Both the position numbers and the translations under genes were made by a program. From positions 31,584,184 to 31,648,183 of the forward strand of contig OZ035961.1 in the NCBI GenBank assembly GCA_964034945.1: a stretch of 64,000 nucleotides of DNA. The letters are read 5' to 3'. Shown piece after piece: positions 11,086 to 23,300 of this stretch (positions are counted from its first letter, which is position 1; each line of letters opens with the position of its first letter). The notes beneath the pieces were generated by a model. It was not told where the DNA came from. It saw only the letters and a program-made list of their open reading frames with translations, and ran no database searches. This stretch comes from Chrysopilus asiliformis. Lineage: Eukaryota; Arthropoda; Insecta; Diptera; Rhagionidae.

Positions 11086-12687
11086 CTAAATTACTTTATC
11101 GGTTCAGGAGGTAGTGGGGTAGGGGTAAGAAAGAAGAAGAACCTAGAGATCGATAATGCATAGACTAAAATTAAATATTGATAAGCTCCCTATAAAATTG
11201 GGATAACGAGACACACAAAGTTTTTATTATAATAGATAAATTTAGTCATTATTTTTTTTACTCCTTGATATCGCATTTGAACGAATCATGAATTTAATCG
11301 CATTTGAACGAATCATACATAATTTTCATTTCAATATAAAATGAATTGTCAATACTTTAATCATCATCGAACAAATGTGGTTTTCTTTTCGTGTAATCGG
11401 TTACGTCAAATTGTAGATACCTTTTTAGCTATTAATAATCTGCAATGCCGAGAAAACATCAAGAAAAAAAATTATGATCTGGTGACTCACTCATTTTGGA
11501 AGAGATAAGCAAAATACAAAAATAATTCGATTTCAGGTAGCTATGGGCTTAGGAAGCTATAAAACTTGAGCCCTCCATAAAACCATTAGAACGATATTTG
11601 GCTTATAAAAGATAAACCATAAATCACGGCAATAAGATTCCCATAAACCTAAAACATACTCTGTGATATCTTGAGACTTTGTCCGATAGTGACAAATGAC
11701 CAAATTAAAGTAAATAAGTTGGACAAGGTAGGTACGCTTTGATGAAACATAAATTATGAAGGGTTTGACCTTTTTTTTAAATGCATTTTAACTGCACTTA
11801 ACTTCAAACTTCAATTAATTTTATTTGTGCAAAATGTATCTATGGGAGCTGAATTGGCACTTGATTAATTACGGAAGTGATCGGTAACTTCCGGTTATGG
11901 AAGAGTTGTCTGGTGGCATTCACCATCTGTGGTTTCCACGAATTAAGAGGTAGATGAATTAAAGAATTCCATGTGATTTCATTCAGTCTATATAATATAA
12001 TTTGTTGAGTCACTCTAATGACCAAATTTTGAATTGTTTTCATTAAAATGTTTCAATGCGTTTCAATAAAACCACTTCAGGTCACGTAATATTTCTGTTG
12101 CTAACAACTTTGATGTTGTTTGGACAAATTTTTGACGAGTCAAACAATTTAATAATAATTTTACAGAATTTTTGTTGAAAACTTATCAATGTTGCATCTG
12201 AACAAATTTTTTTTATCAACTTCGTACTGAATGAGTAAAAGTTGAATTTTTGGGCACGTTATTTTAATCGCTTGTTTCACTTGAGTCACTTATTTAAATA
12301 TTTGCTATTATAAATATTGCAGATAAGCATATAAGTTTTTGCAAATGCAGATAACGCATTTCGCTGTAGAGACAAACACCCAAAAATTCTAATTATATTT
12401 TTAAAATGTTGTGCATGCTATGAGTCTTTGATAAAAATGGTCTTGATTTGTTGAAAATATTTTAACCACTGAATAAAAGTTTAGAGATTTATGATAGACA
12501 GAACTTCGCCCAGTTCTATAAGTATATTTTAGATAACACAGTTTGCGGTTGCCTTTAGAATATTTTGCGAATAAAAAACTTGATTGACAATCTATTTGAG
12601 GTCACTTAAGTTTTCAGTGAAAACAATTTTTACAGAATTTTGAGAGACTTGAAGCAATTTGCAGCAGGAAGAAATATTACCGGCATT
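11086..12687. other. AT-rich sequence, nothing recognised
   Basis: No gene or bounded repeat supported. The first 140 bases look like part of a dispersed repeat (ending GTTTTTATTATAATAGATAA), but no second copy was aligned. Confidence 0.4.
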
Positions 12688-12932
12688 TTTATACCCGTAT
12701 GGTGAAACCAAAGGGTATATTAATTTTGCCTTACCGTTTGCCAAGATCCCGTCATCGCACAAAAAAATGAATTACACCAGTGTGTTTAGAATGATAAACA
12801 TAACAAAAGCTATAATTGCCAATCTGGCAATCATTGGAGACCCGTATGGTGATATTCGTATCAAAATTCGAACAGTTATACCAAAATTCCACTTTGAAGT
12901 CAAACTTTCCAACTATAAAGCCTTTAAAACTT

Positions 12933-12996
12933 TGGTTAAAGAGATAAATCTCATAAATAGATTTACAGTCTATTACCTATATTCAGACATTTAACC
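12933..12996 (-). pseudogene. Nuclear mitochondrial copy of tRNA-Tyr (GTA)
   Basis: The minus strand folds as a complete insect mitochondrial tRNA-Tyr of 64 nt. The 7-bp acceptor stem is GGTTAAA/TTTAACC with discriminator A. The anticodon stem is ATAGA/TCTAT around loop CTGTAAA (anticodon GTA), and the T arm is GAGA-TTTA-TCTC. It lies head-to-tail against the COI start on the opposite strand, as in insect mitochondrial genomes. It is nuclear here because it sits inside a nuclear repeat. The 20 bases before it (12913-12932) may be the start of the neighbouring mitochondrial tRNA-Cys. Confidence 0.85.
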
Positions 12997-13116
12997 GCGA
13001 CAATGATTATTTTCTACAAATCATAAAGATATTGGAACATTATATTTTATTTTTGGTGCTTGAGCTGGAATAGTAGGAACCTCATTAAGTATATTAATTC
13101 GAGCTGAACTAGGTCA
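12995..13116 (+). pseudogene. Nuclear mitochondrial copy (numt) of the 5' end of COI
   Basis: With the invertebrate mitochondrial code (TGA Trp, ATA Met) the stretch from 12998 reads [20 protein letters not shown] and continues AWAGMVGTSLSMLIRAELG, the start of insect cytochrome oxidase subunit I. There is no frameshift. In the nuclear code it has internal TGA stops and cannot be a gene. It ends abruptly at the junction with repeat sequence (CGCACGGATTGAG). The intact frame suggests a fairly recent transfer. Confidence 0.92.
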
Positions 13117-13474
13117 GACGCACGGATTGAGCTAGAGACTTGAAATTTTGCGCAGATCCGTTTTTCGTAAAATGCAAGGCTAAGTTCGTTAATGAGCAAA
13201 AATGGACCATTAGGGGGGGGGGGGGGGGGTACCCCCCATACGAACGAAAACGTTTTTTGCGAATATCTCAAAAACGGTGCATCTTATCAAAAAAGTGCGA
13301 GAACAAAAGTTATTTAGGATACAAAATCCGATTGGAATAAATTTTAAAAAATCTTATTGGAAAGTTTGACTTCAAAGTGGAATTTTGGTACAACTGTTCG
13401 AATTTTGATACGAATATCACCATACGGGTCTCCAATGATGGCCAGATTGGCAATTATAGCTTTTGTTATGTTTT

Positions 13475-16436
13475 TTAACTAGTGAAGATTATAGATTTTT
13501 TTTTTTTGCAATTTCTTCTTTAAAAAGTGGGCAGCGCCGGGACAATATAAGCTAAGTACAGGCGTCTGTACTTAAAACTTTTAACCGGGTCAAATTGCGT
13601 CATTTTGGGTTGTATATCAAGGTCTTAATTTTTTTTTTACTTTTTTATGTATTGTGGATATAATAGAACTAAAAATGTTTTACGCAGGCCTAAGTTTAAA
13701 TTTTAAAGTTCTTAATTTCAAGTTCTTTTTGAAAAAAGAAGCGGGAACAAAACATAGAAAAGGTGTCTTTAATGGAAGGAGGCCTCTATATCAAAATCTC
13801 AATTTTCCCCTAAAATTTGGGTGGATTTTGAGTAAACGTAAATATATTCCCAAACAGCTAAAAACTATGTTCCCTAACTCGAGGAAAAGTTAGGCGAAGT
13901 TAGTATACCCTTTGGCGCAAACTGGTTTGTACCTTAGATAATGGGGTATCGAATTTTGCTTGCTGCTTTTCTATGATTTTCATTATAAAAATAAAAAATA
14001 ATTTGCCCCAGGTGTAAATTTGAGTCCATACAGAAATATAGGTGGTGTTCTGTTGGGGAGTTGGCGCAGAGATCCTTTTTTGGGTTTCGAGGGACATAAG
14101 GGCAAAACTTTTTCAGGGAACAGCCTTCTAAAAAATATAACTTTTCCTACTTTTTAGAAAGGAGGACGTCTGGTAACCTTACTAAAATTACAATCTGATT
14201 TTGTAATTAAAAGTTAAAAATTTTAATCTAATTCCAACAATTTTTTACGTATTGCCAATGTAGAGAGAGAAGAATATTGAATTTCAGCTATGAGAAAAAA
14301 AATATTATGCTTGTCTTACTCATCATATGGTATTCTGAATCTTTTACAATTATGAGGGAATTAAAATTTTTCATAGATTAAAAATATTTTTTCCCAGTAG
14401 ACATTCTGAAAGCATACTACTGCCACTAAAACATTTCCGTTTTTGAATCAAAAAATGACTGACAGCTAAAAATCCAATAGCAAGGTTTAAAAAACATGCG
14501 CCAAGTATCTGTATATCTAAAAACCACATAAAATAATTCGTTGGTGGTTTCTTGAACAACATTTTTCGTGTTTAAAAATTTTCATTTTCATGGTCTTCTC
14601 TGTATTCTACAAGTAGTGAAGCAGGCGAGAATCGCGTAAAAGAACATGCGTTTCGAAGCAACGAACCCACCAATTCACTGCGTGTGCACATAATTGATCC
14701 TTAAACTCGTACATATCTGTTCAATGTCTTCAAATCCAAACCATCTTAAGATGAAACTTAATTCTATGCTACTTGTGAATAAGCAATAAATAATAAACCA
14801 TACAAAAAATGAACCAAAACGGGGAGGAAAAGTTAACTATACTCTCGTACTGAGTCTGTATAGCAGATTCGTTATCCCTAAGGCGATGCAATTTTTTTTG
14901 TTTGTTTTTTAAGTGAGATGATTGTGTGAATGATGAGAAGAATCTTCACCATCAACGGTTTTAATCAAAATCGCAATTTTGGTTGTGGCAGCGACTGGGA
15001 CTTAACCTAAACTATCGACTGAAAACTGAAATTGAAAGTGAGACGTTCTTGTTTTAAAACACTATAAAACGATTGTGATATGGTTGTAGTGAAAAGTTTT
15101 GGAGTCGTTGATTGTATCTAGATAAGAATGATGAGCGGACCGTCGTTAAATTACGATCGGAAAATAAATATTTTCCATGAAAACAGTCTAAACAGGTGAT
15201 ATCACCGCAATTGGATAGGTAGACCAGTGAACCGAATTATAATTCGATGTGTTTCAAATCCGAAAAAAAACTCGAGCGAAATATAATTCGTGCTTGAAAT
15301 GACCTTGGATATAGTTCTATTTGCGGCTGGCTTAACTCTTATCATGACCGAGAATTTTTCTGAAAGTAGGCAAATGGATGGCTCTTCAATGGGCATTAGA
15401 TTCCTCTGCCAAGGCACGGTGGGAGCTTGTAGATTGTAGGTACTCGAAAAAATGCAACGAATTCCAGTTTATCCAGCGAATGGGGCGAGTGATCAGTATG
15501 TGACCACTATGTGGAAATACAGAGAGCGGGACCTAAGTTTTAAACATGTTTCGGTGATGGTGTGCGGGTATTTTGTTATTGACAGTAGTCTAAACATGAT
15601 GTCAGAAACTTGGTGACATCATCAACTTTTATAATACGAAACGAAGAAACATATTCAAAGTGGCCGTCTGGTCCAATGATTCACAGTAAATAATAAGGAA
15701 TTCGTATGGAGTAAGACTGTTAAGAAAAGATCGTTTAACGGATCAGTCATTCATTGCAAACGATGCATAGCCACAAATCGACAAGCATTCAACAGTGATC
15801 CAATGGCCGTGGACAGTGTCAACTAAACAAGCCTAATTAGATTGGAACGCAAGAAGAAAAAGCAACAAGTTGTAAAGAAATTTCAGTTGTGCCCAACACA
15901 TGACTTTCTTGTGGAATTCTACATCTTCAATTCGGTTTCTGATTGTTGCTTTTTTAACAGGGATTAGTCCGAACCTTTTTTAAAGGCATTCTTTTCTAAG
16001 AAATCTTTATTCCAAACCGAATTTAAATCCAAATAGCGGTTTAGAAAATGGATGGAGAGGGGATGACAGGGGAAAGATAGAAAGATTGTTATGTTTGACC
16101 ATGCAAACCATATTATCAAAATCCGTTGATTGATTCAAAAAAGTGGTTTTAGTAGTGTGAGATATCTTGAAAATTCAAAAGACGGCCATTTACAGCAGCT
16201 ATGTGGCATATCGATATCAGAATGGGTAGAATTTCACTCAATTACGAAAAATCATACAAAAAATATCGTTAAATTTTTTCTGAAAAGATATTTAGAGTCT
16301 AAAATTTTAATATTGCCCTGGGTGCTATCAGCTTTTGCTACATAAAGACAAAGTTTATTCTTCTTAAGACATTTTTTTAAAGAAAAAAAAATAATACCGC
16401 TGTTTGAGAACTAACAGAAAACTGCAGTTTTCTTCA
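13475..16436. other. Intronic sequence, nothing recognised
   Basis: Open frames of 60-80 codons at 13654, 14371 and 15202 have no recognisable domains. The part at about 14900-15900 is less AT-rich than its surroundings and might be a decayed element or exon-like relic. I could not match it to a family. Confidence 0.4.
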
Positions 16437-16713
16437 GACCTCGCTTACACTGGAGATTTTTTCTTGAATTTCTCCGTGAATTTGATTCATATTTGTTCGA
16501 CGAATTTTATTTATGTATGGCAAAATTAAATCACTTATCAAAAGTTGCCAAAATTGGAATTTATTCTGACGGTTTTATGAACAAATTCGAGTTTTTGCGC
16601 CTGTCAGGAAATTTTTTTTGAATTTTGTGTCGTAGTGTAAACGGTTGTGCAACATGAATTTACTGTCGAAGAATAAAATTCGCGGAAAAAGTGTCAGGTG
16701 TAAACGGCGCCTT
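16437..16713. mobile_element. Possible PIF/Harbinger-like MITE remnant
   Basis: The left part (CTTACACTGGAGATTTTTTC) and the reverse complement of the right part (GTTTACACCTGACACTTTTT) look like diverged inverted ends. The TTACAC/TTTACAC core also resembles the ends of 2956-3339. TTA follows the right end, but no matching left duplication was found. This is weak support. Confidence 0.3.
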
Positions 16714-16981
16714 AGATTAGATGGTATTTCTCTAAAAATTTGTACAAAGGTCTAGTTTTTCAATTGAAAAAAAAAATTGCCTACTGAAAATCACCCGTTT
16801 TTCAACCTTCAATTAGGCCCTTCAAAAATTAGGTTGCGCTTAACCTACTTAAACCATAGAAATTCTGTAACTGCTAAGTTCCGTTGATGCAAACGGCCCT
16901 TAAAGTCCCAACAAAAATGACAACACTTTCCTCGATTTCTTTGCAAAAGAATGTCGAAACCCATGCTTGAATAAGACTTAC

Positions 16982-17714
16982 CAATGTTAACGATCTTAAT
17001 CTTCTCCTCATCAAGAAACTGCAATGCAACCGATACGTTCTCGAGTTTTTGACTGCGGAATGTTGGACGTTTATTATATTTCGGCATACGTTTCTGCGAG
17101 AGCACCTCAATGAGTGCAATCAATCGTAGCCCATCACTAAGATCTGTCTCCAAACTTGCTATGCTACGATCGATTATCTTGAGATGTTCATTTGCCCATC
17201 GTGTGAATGTATTCTGCTGGATCTTCTTCCATTGGGCATCCTCGGCCAAATCACGTTCTGCTTCCATTTCTTCGTCTTCGTCGTAATAATCACCACCCTA
17301 AAAAAGTTCAAACAATAAATTCGAGGAATTTATCAACCAATCACTAAAACCACTGATTTTTATGAAATTTTATGCAAATTCCATTCACTAATCACACATA
17401 ACTAGTGACAGAATCGATTTATAGACAGCAAAAATTCCAAATTTTAAGCATAGAAAAAAAGATTTCCCGTTACACACCTGATGATATGGATAAAATCCTT
17501 GCTGTTGTTGATCTGTTTGTAATACTTGAGCACTTTTATTATGGTCGTAATGAGTACCGGTAGAGCTACTTAAACCGCTATTTGAGCTTCGATAATCAAC
17601 TGTGTCCGAACCCGTACGCGGTCCACCTTCAACTGTTGAAGACCGAGAACCACCAGCAATGTAGCCGGTATTATTTCTCTCTCCAGCCATAATATTGCTA
17701 TTACGGCTATACAT
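16982..17714 (-). CDS. cher: Filamin (cheerio-like actin crosslinker), first two coding exons, 5' partial gene
   Basis: Exon 1 is 17714-17478 (79 codons) and exon 2 is 17297-16982 (316 nt), joined in phase 0. The donors are CAG|GTGTGT and ATTG|GTAAGT, and the acceptor is TTTTTTAG|GGT. The start is chosen because an in-frame TAA lies 12 nt upstream of MYSRNSN. Exon 1 encodes a Ser/Gly/Thr-rich disordered leader. Exon 2 gives [10 protein letters not shown], then the start of a calponin-homology domain: [38 protein letters not shown] and [12 protein letters not shown]. Filamins crosslink F-actin through paired CH domains and dimerise through Ig repeats. The second CH domain and all Ig repeats are missing, being beyond a donor whose intron leaves the window. 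The domain identification is strong. The choice of cheerio over another CH protein rests on my recollection of the fly filamin sequence. Confidence 0.9.
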
Positions 17715-19235
17715 ATTGCAGTCTTAATTCTTATTTCTGTATTGTTGGTTTTTTTTTTCGATTCCACTCCAGCTACAAGTTGAAGTTATTTAATTTAACT
17801 GTGTGGTGGTCTTTTTTTTCTTCTTTCTTATTCAATATTTTATTGTTTATGGAGTAAAGTTTAATGGTGGTTTTTTGGTTTTTGTCGTTCTTTTACGTCC
17901 CCCTTAGCTCTTTTGGCGACTTGTGTGAGTGCGTTTGAAATTCTTGTGGTAATTATTCAGAGACCGGCTTCACTTTATCGCTGCCGAAATCTGGTTTGGA
18001 AGAAAGAAGAATAATATTTATTATCAAAACTGGTTTATCACTGAAAATGGGGAATCAAAAGCTCCTAGATTTATGTTAGTTTCCACGGCTCGAGCAAGAA
18101 ATGTGCGATCTATCCGAGACATCAACCATGTTTCGTTTCATAGTTTGCAATATGTATTGGTAATTAATAGTTTTAAGAAATTTCGAATCAATTTTCTTAA
18201 AGAACTATGTTTACCTGCAAAGCCTTAACAGAATGTGTTGTTTTTGGCCATTTATAATTTTCTTAAGGAATTATGTCTATCTGCAAAGCCTCAACAGAAC
18301 GTGTTTTTTTTTTGCGATTTAAAACTTTTTTTTCGGGTCTTTTTGCATTTTATTAAATACACGTTTAACTATGCTCCACATTTTTTTAAATGTAAGAAAT
18401 AGAGTGTTAGTAAGAAACAGAGTATTAGTTTTTGTAAGCGTGCGAAAGGATTTTTTTCTGGAGGGAATTTACGCTGGCAGCTGGTCATTCACCCGAAATC
18501 AATCAAATGAGTTTTTTTTATTCAATATTACAAAATGCTGTCCTGGCTGGGCCGGAATTTTATGAAATCAATTACGAGGGAAATGGCTTCCGTTTTACAG
18601 TAAATCAATTACGAACAAAATGGCTTCCGTTTTCGATTTTAACGTAAAAATCGATATATTTTTCAAATTATAAAAGCCTCCGTCCAGGACTAGATAAACG
18701 AATGCGAAATAATTCTGCAAAATTTCAAAGAAATTGGTTGAGCGGTTATTGAGTAATCGTTGTCACCGATTTTGGAAACGTTGGGAGAAAATTCTGATTA
18801 AAGTTTCAAGTTATTTCGTAAATACCCCAAATTCGGTTGCACACATGATTTTAAAGTCGTATATCTTCGGTCATTTTCATGCGATCAACTTATTATTGTA
18901 TTTTAAGGGACAAAAGTCGAAATATTCTACTTTAAAAATATATAAAAAGACTCGATTTTTCTAAAGTTCGCAGGTAGGCATAACTCCTTAAACGTCCTGT
19001 AATTAACAGAAACGCCAGAAATTTGGAGAGTATTATAAGTCAGACTCTCTAACTTTTAGACTACCTTCAATTTTATTTACTAGATTACAAATATGTATAT
19101 AACAAGTATTCAAATCATAGAATTTGAATACAATTCCTTCGACGACCAAAAATTCCAAGATACTTTTTTGCAGATTAAATATTTGAATACTTTTTTAAAG
19201 AACTGGTCTTTGAGGGGCTTCGAAACCCTAAACTT
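17715..19235. other. Upstream of the filamin start: probable 5' UTR/promoter and old repeats
   Basis: The bases just above 17714 contain stops in all relevant frames and a poly-T/A tract, consistent with 5' UTR. No TATA box or initiator could be singled out. At 18190-18310 a unit of about 67 bp containing ATCTGCAAAGCCTCAACAGA is tandemly duplicated. At 18550-18620 another short unit (AAATCAATTACGA..ATGGCTTCCGTTTT) is duplicated. The rest looks like diverged dispersed repeat. Confidence 0.4.
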
Positions 19236-19401
19236 GGTCTCGATTAGACATAAATCGCGGTTTTTTCATGTTCTGCCATTCAAATGTTTCGTAGAGACAG
19301 TATTTGTCAGATTTTTTTTATATCTTGGACAAAAACTATGTTTACAAGTTTTTTTTAATGGCAGACCATGAAAAAATCATGTTTTATGTCTAATCGAGAC
19401 C
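19236..19401. mobile_element. Small foldback element
   Basis: Inverted arms of about 45 bp begin GGTCTCGATTAGACATAAAT on the left and end with its inverse on the right. Similarity extends through TTTTTTCATG and TGCCATT. Total length is 166 bp. No clear target duplication flanks it, so the superfamily is unknown. Confidence 0.6.
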
Positions 19402-19861
19402 GAAAATGAAAATCATATTTATGTAGTGAAAAATTATGAAAAATTGGGTCGAGTTTTTTGGTAAAAAACAACCGATAATGTAGATTTTGATGTCATTCAT
19501 GTGAGGGGTAATATGACGACTAATATGACGACCACGGTACTAATAAATGGTATACAAAGTTGCAAAAAAATGATTTTTTTCAAAATAACGGTATATCTCG
19601 ATAACGACTTGAGATACGCAGTTCTAGTAACAGAAAAAAATGTAGGAAATTTTATTGTCTCTAACTTTTGTTATACATAAGACTATTAAGAAACCCATAG
19701 TTTCAGAGTAAACAGTAAAAAACCAAATTGCAAAAAGTCGTCATTTTGATTACTTCCAGTCAACGGATTTTTACCAAATGTTGATAGAGTCTAGGACCAA
19801 AGGGCCAAATATGTCTGTAAAATTTCATGGCTCTAGCTCTATCCGTTTTTGAAAAAAAAAA
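19402..19861. repeat. Flank of dispersed repeat family Q
   Basis: AT-rich sequence leading into the CAGACTAA array. It contains ACGGTATATCTCGATAACGA and ATGGCTCTAGCTCTATCC, resembling the material after the microsatellite at 5490-5730 read in the opposite direction. Degenerate, without clear ends. Confidence 0.4.
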
Positions 19862-20221
19862 ACAGACTAACAGACTAACAGATTAACAGACTAACAGACT
19901 AACAGACTAACAGATTAACACTAACAGACTAACAGACTATCAGACTAACAGACTAACAGACTAACAGACTAACAGACTAACAGACTAAGAGACTAACAGA
20001 CTCATAGACTAACAGACTAACAGACTAACAGACTAACAGACTAACAGACTAACAGACTAACAGACTAACAGACTAACAGACTAACATACTAACAGACTAA
20101 CAGACTAACAGACTAACAGACTAACAGACTAACAGACTAACAGACTAACAGACTAACAGACTAACAGACTAACAGACTAACAGACTAACAGACTAACAGA
20201 CTAACAGACTGACAAACTAAC
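19862..20221. repeat. CAGACTAA tandem array (8-bp period)
   Basis: About 45 copies of the octamer CAGACTAA with a few variants (GATTAA, CTATCAGA, CTCATAGA, CATACTAA). It is the reverse complement of the TTAGTCTG-type array carried by the other copies of repeat family Q, whose flank (GACATTTTTGTAATAATGCT..) follows immediately. Confidence 0.9.
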
Positions 20222-20345
20222 AGACAGAAAGACATTTTTGTAATAATGCTCCAACCTACTCAGGGGTGCTCAGGAAATGTTTTTTAGGCAAATTAAGAGA
20301 CCAAAATTTTCATGATTACAACACTTTATAATACTACGTATAAGA
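20222..20345 (-). repeat. Repeat family Q, 5' flank in reverse orientation
   Basis: On the minus strand this reads TACTTTCTTATACGTAGTAT, then CATGAAAATTTTGGTCTCTT, TGCCTAAAAAACATTTCC, GAGCACCCCTGAGTAGGTTGG and CATTATTACAAAAATG. This is the same order as 5300-5430 and 63690-63800. Confidence 0.7.
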
Positions 20346-23300
20346 AAGTAAAAATTTGCATATTCGAATGGCAGAGCAATTCCCCTTTTTCGAGCAAAAA
20401 CAGCAATTTTTATACTAGTTTTCTGCTGTGTGGGACCATACGGATTTTCACTGCTCTTGATTTTTTTAAAAATACTGTACACATAATTTACATTCCCAAG
20501 TCACTGATAATTATTTAACCACTATTTAATCACTTTTATACAAAAATATTAGGAAAAACGCGAAACTAAACCATTTGACAATTCGATTTATTTCGCTTAA
20601 TTGAGGATAACTCCACTTTGGGGCAACGAAATTGGAAATTTTGAAAAAAGCAAAGTTGCTTTGCTTAAAATTAAAAGTACAGTGTGCTCTAAATCTGTGA
20701 TTCGAATTGATCATAATATAACTATCATGTTATTATAAAAACTATCATCCACCTCTAAAAATGTGTGTTCTCTCTCAATATCTAAATCAATCCATTTTTT
20801 GGTATTTCTTGAGGAGGATCTAAAATCCCATCTAAAATCGTTTAAATTTGCAAAAAACAGGTACGGAACCACCATCTTTTGTTCCCTGATTTTTTAACAC
20901 AACTAAAAGCTGTTTCCTGGACTTAAGAAAAAAGTCCTTTCAAATATTAATGTACATATGGCTTTTGTTCGAAAGTTGAATTCGATTTGAGATCAATGTC
21001 CTACTTAAATACGCACTCATTAAAAACGCCGGCCATACATCAACTAATCATATTGAAATGATTCACCCACGTACTGAATCTCTACGTGCGAGACGAGTTT
21101 GAAAATTTATGTATATTTCATGATCGGATAAAATTAGACTATAGCAACAACAAACAGCGGGAAACACGAAGGAAAATTTTATAGTTTTGTATTCCCGATC
21201 CACACACACACTGTACTGCTGTTTTTGTTTATTATTTTGCAACTAGAAAACACATTTAACGAAAATCACCTTTAATACACATTACACAGTCAATTATCGT
21301 TAAACATAATAAATTTCGATTATATTCAAATCGAATGTCTTCCTGGTTCTCTACGACCGACAGTGAGAATACCTGACTAAAATAAAGTTATTATTCAGTA
21401 AATGTGCAATTGCAATTAGTGCATCTTTCTAATATCCTAGTCATGATTCATTTGACTGATGTTGAAAGTTTTTGGCAAATGTGTGATCAGATGTTTTCTC
21501 TGTAGATGTCGTGTTGGAAGCATGTAAAAACTCTTGTAACGAAGATTGTAGTAAAATGAAGACCTTCGGCAAATAAACTTTTTGTGCCGAAAATAAATCG
21601 AAATCTAAATTTGAATTGCATTAGGGGAAGATTAACCTTTCATATAAATGTCTTTGTATGGAATTTATAATTTGTTTAATTAATCATTATTTATTAAAGA
21701 AAAATATCTATTAATTAGTCACTTTGTTTTAAATTATTTTTGAGGTGAAATATTTGGCAACATTGTTTTATGTATGAAATTTTCGATTATTTTTTTGTTA
21801 TTATTAAACGCTGTATTTTTTTATTTTTTTTGAACCAACCTGTTAAATTTTATGAGTAATGATCAAAAATGGATTCAGTTAAATTTTTTAACGTGGTTTT
21901 TTTTTGTATTTTTATATCAAAAAAATTATAAAGACAAAAAGAGCTTAAAATATCATTTTACAGAACTCTTTTATACATCAAAATTCAATCGGACCACTAC
22001 CCTCGCCCCTTCGCCATATAAACGAAGAAGTTTTTTACGGCGGGTTAAAACAAATTTTAGAGACTAAAATCGTTTAAAATACGATTTTGCATAACTCTTT
22101 CGTACATCAAAGTCTATTCGGATAATTCCTTCCCCCACCCTTATTGTTTTGCAAAAAGGAACATTAGAGAAAAAAAACTATTTAAAATATCACTTTAAAT
22201 AAGTTTTCAATACATCATATTCCAATCGAACCAACTCTTCAAGAGTTACAGCAGCGTAAAAACGGGAGACTTTCGTAAAATTGGGACGGTGGAGCAAAAA
22301 TCGAGGTAGTGTTATTTAGCTTTAAAATATCTCATTGAAAATAAGATATTCAAACTAGTAATTTGTTTCTTTATTAACCGTTTTCGAGGACATCGTGAAA
22401 AAACGGTCGTTTGTGCAAATCGTTTACATCAGTCCTCCACATAAGAGCAAAGATTTTTGGTTTAGTTTTTAGCATTACAAGACTTAAACTTTTTTTTGTG
22501 ATTCTCAAAACTATAAATTTTTATGTAACATTTTTGTTGCAATAAAATACGTTCATCCAATTTGCAAAAAAAAAATCGAAGACCTGTGGTTGATGATCCC
22601 CTACTCGACCGCGAAAACATATAAAAAACTTTTTGGCTCTGATATTCGTTTCTATTACCAAACACTTTGTTTGTAGTAAATCTTGAAAAAGCTGATTGCT
22701 TTCTTTTATGTCGACTAATTGATCCACATCAGGTGTTCCTTATAGGCAAATATTTGGTTAGAAATAAATTTAAATAAACTTCAATCAAAATCCGTTTTAA
22801 TTCACTAACGATCACTTTTTACACAATTTTCAAAATCATGCAAAAATCATACAGCAAAGAAATGCTTTTTTCATCGTTTCAAAGCGACCCAAAAAAAAAA
22901 TACACACTTTAGCTGGATCTGGAGGAAATATCAATTTTCCTTCTTTGTGATAAAGATTTTCAGCAATTTTCACTGAGGACACTTCACAGAATTCTTGTTC
23001 CAGGCAAAATTTTTATTTTTAGAAATAAAGAAAATGAAAACGAAATAAAACGTCTCTTTAGACACTAAACTATTACGAGTTTTCTTTTAATTTAAATTTT
23101 TTTTTCAGCTTTTCTTCTAGAAAATTTTCAATTCCGAAATGAATTTTACTTGTATTCCATAAATAAAATTGTTTTTAATTTTGAATTTTCCATTTAATGG
23201 ACGTTCTTTATCATTTTTTTTCAAAATTTTCTTCGCACATCGACTCTTTGATCACACCGTGAAAAAAGAATTTTTCTAGCTGCCGAACGTGCAACTATCT

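Larger units (their letters stand above)
12688..13474 (+). mobile_element. Rearranged DINE-1/Helentron-like copy containing an inverted self-duplication and a numt
   Basis: The family 5' end runs from 12688 to about 12797 (CCCGTATGGTGA at 12694-12705). Next comes a reverse-complement copy of the family 3' end (12798-12912), then mitochondrial DNA (12913-13116). The family 3' half then resumes at CGCACGGATTGAGCTAGAGA and runs to its hairpin and TTTTGTTATG end. The inverted piece shares private variants with this copy's own 3' end, such as GATACGAATATCACC and GGGTCTCCAATGAT. It therefore derives from this copy rather than from another one. The microsatellite expected between the halves is gone. 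Confidence 0.8.
1..16981 (-). other. Probable giant intron of the filamin (cheerio) gene, truncated by the window edge
   Basis: The second filamin coding exon ends at 16982 with a consensus GTAAGT donor on the minus strand. The rest of the first calponin-homology domain and the filamin Ig repeats should follow at lower coordinates. I found no open frame resembling them, so the next exon probably lies outside the window and the intron exceeds 16.9 kb. It is filled with transposon copies listed separately. No independent gene was recognised in it. An exon too short or diverged for me to spot could exist. Confidence 0.55.

Noticed and set aside
12659..12994. 111-codon open frame
   Set aside because: It runs across the element end, its inverted duplicate and an antisense mitochondrial tRNA, so it is a chance fusion.
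19862..20221. Regular short repeats that might be taken for a CRISPR array
   Set aside because: The period is 8 bp with no spacers, and the DNA is eukaryotic. It is a microsatellite-like array.
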